Source: an uncultured Saprospiraceae bacterium
Lineage (GTDB): Bacteria > Bacteroidota > Bacteroidia > Chitinophagales > Saprospiraceae
Direction: 5' to 3'
NCBI GenBank assembly: GCA_905479665.1
Contig: CAJQNM010000279.1
Location: forward strand, 1-7,906
Length of the DNA stretch: 7,906 nucleotides
Position numbers and translations under genes: made by a program. Under the pieces are notes generated by a model. That model worked only from the letters and a program-made list of their open reading frames with translations. It did no database searches and had not been told where the DNA came from. Positions 5,542 through 7,906 of the stretch are shown piece by piece; the first letter of the stretch is position 1, and every line of letters starts with the position of its first letter.

Positions 5542-5593
5542 AAATACCCCTCCTACGCAACCATTCCTCTCTGCTCCTTCGTATAGATAGGTA

Positions 5594-7894
5594 ATGGTCG
5601 AGCTTAAATTTCTTCTGGTATTTCTTCCCATATTTCTAGGGTTTAATCTGTTTTCCCAGACATCCCGGACAGTCAGTGGAACCATTACTGATGAAACTTC
5701 TGGAGAGGCGCTTATTGGTGCTAGCATATTTTGCGATGAGTTGGGTCAAGGGACGGTCACTAATAATTATGGATTTTATTCAATTACCCTTAGAGCAGCA
5801 GATACCCTGTCACTGATTTATAATTATTTAGGTTTTGAGGCGCAGGCAAAACAGTTTGCAAGCTCAGTAGACCTGCGTCTCGATGTGCAGCTTGCCCCGA
5901 TCCCGCTGCGTCTGGACGAAGTGGTTGTGAGCGCAGACCAAAATGACGACAACATTGCTAGACCGCAAATGGGTGTGTTGGATATTCCGGTAGCGAAAAT
6001 AAAAGAGATACCAGCAATCATGGGTGAGCTGGATGTTTTAAAGATCGTGCAATTGCTCCCAGGCGTTCAATCAGGGCAAGAGGGGACGACCGGATTTCAC
6101 GTGCGGGGTGGGGCAGCAGATCAAAATTTGGTGCAACTCGATGAGGCCATCGTGTACAACCCCAATCATTTGTTTGGACTCTTCAGCACGTTTAATACCC
6201 GAGCGATTAATAATGTGACCCTGATTAAGGGTGGCTTTCCGGCTCAATATGGTGGGCGTCTATCTTCCATTCTTGACATCAGCATGAAGGAAGGCAACAA
6301 GAAGGAATACTCAATTCAGGGCGGCATCGGATTGATCAGTACTCAGCTTACAGTGGAGGGGCCGATCAAAGTGGACAAAGCTTCATTTATTGTATCGGGG
6401 CGGCGCACCTATTTCGACTGGTTGATCAAACCCTTTTTGCCGAAGAGTATTCGCACAGACTATGTCTTTTATGACCTGAATGCAAAGGTCAATTGGCAAG
6501 TAGGAGAAAAGGACCATATTTTTGTCAGCGCATTTCGAGGAAAAGATGATGCGTTTTATTCGCAAGACGGCATTGAGTACAACGTCTTGTTCGGCAATCT
6601 TACGGGCACGGTACGTTGGAATCATATTTTTTCGCCCAAATTGTTTCTCACTTCTTCACTCATCCTAAATCAGTATGAGCAGCGGATAAGTGCCATTCAG
6701 GACAATGCTCAGACCGCAGTACGATCCAGTATTCAAGACATCGGAGGGAAATTAGATTTTCAGTATTTTCCGAGTCCTGCCCACAACATCAAATTCGGTT
6801 TTCATTTTCAGGACCATGAATTCCAATCGCAGGGCGATGCCGGGATCAATTCGGGGTTGACCAGCATGCGTCCAGAGCTTGGTCTGGATTCAGTACCCGT
6901 AAAATATTTTGATGAAGTGGCTCTCTACTTTAATGATGAAGTGAAACTCTCTCAACAGGTCTCGGTTAATTTTGGCATTCGCATCCCATCATTTCTCTCC
7001 AAGGAGGTGGTCTATCATCGTGTGGAGCCAAGAGTAAGCGTAAAATTACAAACGGGTGTTCGATCATCGCTGAAGGGCTCCTATACCATGATGAATCAGT
7101 TTTTACATCTCATTCCCAGCTCGACAGCAGCCGTACCCACTGATGTTTGGGTGCCTTCCAGCAAAAAGACCAAACCGCAGCAATCGCAGCAGTTTGCTAT
7201 GGGCTATTATCAGAATTTTCGCAACAATAATGTGGAAGTTAGTGTCGAAGCCTACTATAAATCCATGAAGAATCAGGTCCTTTTTAAAGAGGGCAACCAA
7301 CTCATTCAATCACTCGATGTCGACGATTTGCTTGCCTATGGGGAGGGTTGGAGTTATGGTACTGAGTGGCTGATCAGGAAGAAATCGGGCCGATTTACTG
7401 GCTGGGTGGCCTATACGCTTTCCTGGACCGAGCAACAATTTGATGATTTAAATTTTGGCAAGAAATTTCCTTTTCGATATGATCGCAGACATGATCTTTC
7501 GCTCGTAGGTTCATATCAATTGACCGATCAATGGACAATTTCAGGCACTTTTGTCTACTCATCTGGAAGTGCGTTTACGGTGCCAACTGGTCGCACGCAA
7601 GTCAATTATGGTGGATCATTATTTGAGGGCAATTATTTTATTTATGAAACGCGCAACAATGTGCGCCTCCATCCTTTTCACCGTCTTAATGTTTCACTTG
7701 CCCATAAGAAAGAGTCTACTCTTTTTAAGAAGAATTTCGAGCGCGAATGGGTCTTGAGCTTTTATAATATCTATAGTCGACAAAATCCGTATTTCGTCTA
7801 TTTGCAAATTGATGCGCGCACTGAACAGCCTCGAGCCACTCAGGTGTCGCTCTTGCCCATTATCCCCAGCATCACCTACAACTTCAAGTTTTAG
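5594..7894 (+). CDS. TonB-dependent outer membrane receptor with carboxypeptidase-regulatory-like N-terminal domain (766 aa)
   Basis: An outer membrane transporter powered by TonB-ExbB-ExbD; the substrate is unknown. Residues 1-21 are a signal peptide with cleavage near FSQ. Residues about 26-103 are the beta-sandwich CarboxypepD_reg-like domain: VSGTITDETSGEALIGASI, a TVTNNYGFYSI turn, and LRLDEVVVSA at its end. The plug follows (about 125-235) with LPGVQSG, FHVRGGAADQNLVQLDEAIV, VTLIKGGFPAQYGGRLSSIL and DISMKEG. The rest is a beta-barrel ending ITYNFKF. There is no STN domain, so it does not resemble FecA-type signalling receptors. The length is near the usual for this class, with a seemingly short loop around NFGIRIPSFLSKEVV. 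No SusD-like partner is adjacent. The motif FLHLIPSSTAAVPTDVWVPSS resembles receptors that I recall next to DUF4249 lipoproteins. The 52-base gap after the previous gene has no terminator, so co-transcription is likely. The ATG at 5594 is chosen because it gives the signal peptide. Confidence 0.93.
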   Translation: MVELKFLLVFLPIFLGFNLFSQTSRTVSGTITDETSGEALIGASIFCDELGQGTVTNNYGFYSITLRAADTLSLIYNYLGFEAQAKQFASSVDLRLDVQLAPIPLRLDEVVVSADQNDDNIARPQMGVLDIPVAKIKEIPAIMGELDVLKIVQLLPGVQSGQEGTTGFHVRGGAADQNLVQLDEAIVYNPNHLFGLFSTFNTRAINNVTLIKGGFPAQYGGRLSSILDISMKEGNKKEYSIQGGIGLISTQLTVEGPIKVDKASFIVSGRRTYFDWLIKPFLPKSIRTDYVFYDLNAKVNWQVGEKDHIFVSAFRGKDDAFYSQDGIEYNVLFGNLTGTVRWNHIFSPKLFLTSSLILNQYEQRISAIQDNAQTAVRSSIQDIGGKLDFQYFPSPAHNIKFGFHFQDHEFQSQGDAGINSGLTSMRPELGLDSVPVKYFDEVALYFNDEVKLSQQVSVNFGIRIPSFLSKEVVYHRVEPRVSVKLQTGVRSSLKGSYTMMNQFLHLIPSSTAAVPTDVWVPSSKKTKPQQSQQFAMGYYQNFRNNNVEVSVEAYYKSMKNQVLFKEGNQLIQSLDVDDLLAYGEGWSYGTEWLIRKKSGRFTGWVAYTLSWTEQQFDDLNFGKKFPFRYDRRHDLSLVGSYQLTDQWTISGTFVYSSGSAFTVPTGRTQVNYGGSLFEGNYFIYETRNNVRLHPFHRLNVSLAHKKESTLFKKNFEREWVLSFYNIYSRQNPYFVYLQIDARTEQPRATQVSLLPIIPSITYNFKF

Positions 7895-7898
7895 AGCC

Positions 7899-7906
7899 AT
7901 GAAAAA
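7899..7906 (+). CDS. First codons of the next gene (3' end outside window)
   Basis: ATG AAA AA follows the receptor stop by four bases and is probably translationally coupled to it. A Met-Lys-(Lys/Asn) start suits a secreted protein or lipoprotein. From the receptor class, a DUF4249-type surface lipoprotein is a reasonable expectation, but nothing in the window shows it. Confidence 0.45.

Noticed and set aside
5542..5593. Possible terminator or separate promoter between the barrel protein and the receptor
   Set aside because: No inverted repeat with a T-run and no TTG/TAnnTTTG pair is seen in the 52 bases.

Overview
The window looks like a chromosomal segment of a Bacteroidota bacterium, probably a Saprospiria or Cytophagia-like lineage. 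The reasons are the TonB-dependent receptor with an N-terminal carboxypeptidase-regulatory-like domain, the sigma/membrane-protein pair in front of it, the moderate-to-low GC, and genes that mostly lack Shine-Dalgarno sequences. No RNA gene, CRISPR array or intact insertion sequence was found.

Left part (1-1319, + strand). The 3' end of a gene entering from outside the window encodes what looks like a PD-(D/E)xK nuclease domain, perhaps the C-terminal toxin tip of a polymorphic toxin. Two bases later comes a 325-residue gene placed like an immunity gene. Its last ~95 residues are a separate domain in visibly different base composition. A hairpin covers its stop codon. The same frame then stays open for 40 protein-like codons, suggesting a decayed remnant.

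Middle (1320-3797). A 467-base non-coding stretch carries two nested pairs of 11-base inverted repeats. Next comes a minus-strand lipoprotein gene of unknown function (385 aa). About 850 bases without a convincing gene follow. They contain a ~45-base direct repeat in two copies ~550 bases apart, a GC-rich hairpin-forming repeat, and several smaller hairpins.

Right part (3798-7906, + strand) is a compact operon: an ECF sigma factor; a protein with a short cytoplasmic head, one transmembrane helix, a periplasmic linker and a beta-barrel-like C-terminal half; a TonB-dependent receptor; and the first codons of another gene. The likely logic is that the sigma factor is controlled by the single-pass membrane protein, with the receptor as a surface sensor, transporter or output. 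The arrangement differs from the classical FecI-FecR-FecA type: there is no recognisable FecR domain and no STN signalling domain on the receptor.

The sigma leader is the most unusual stretch. It holds a perfect 20-base palindrome, a smaller dyad just before it, a strong Shine-Dalgarno sequence (uncommon in this phylum) that can be paired away in a hairpin, and no ATG, GTG or TTG at the place where the conserved sigma N-terminus should begin. An ATC codon sits there instead.
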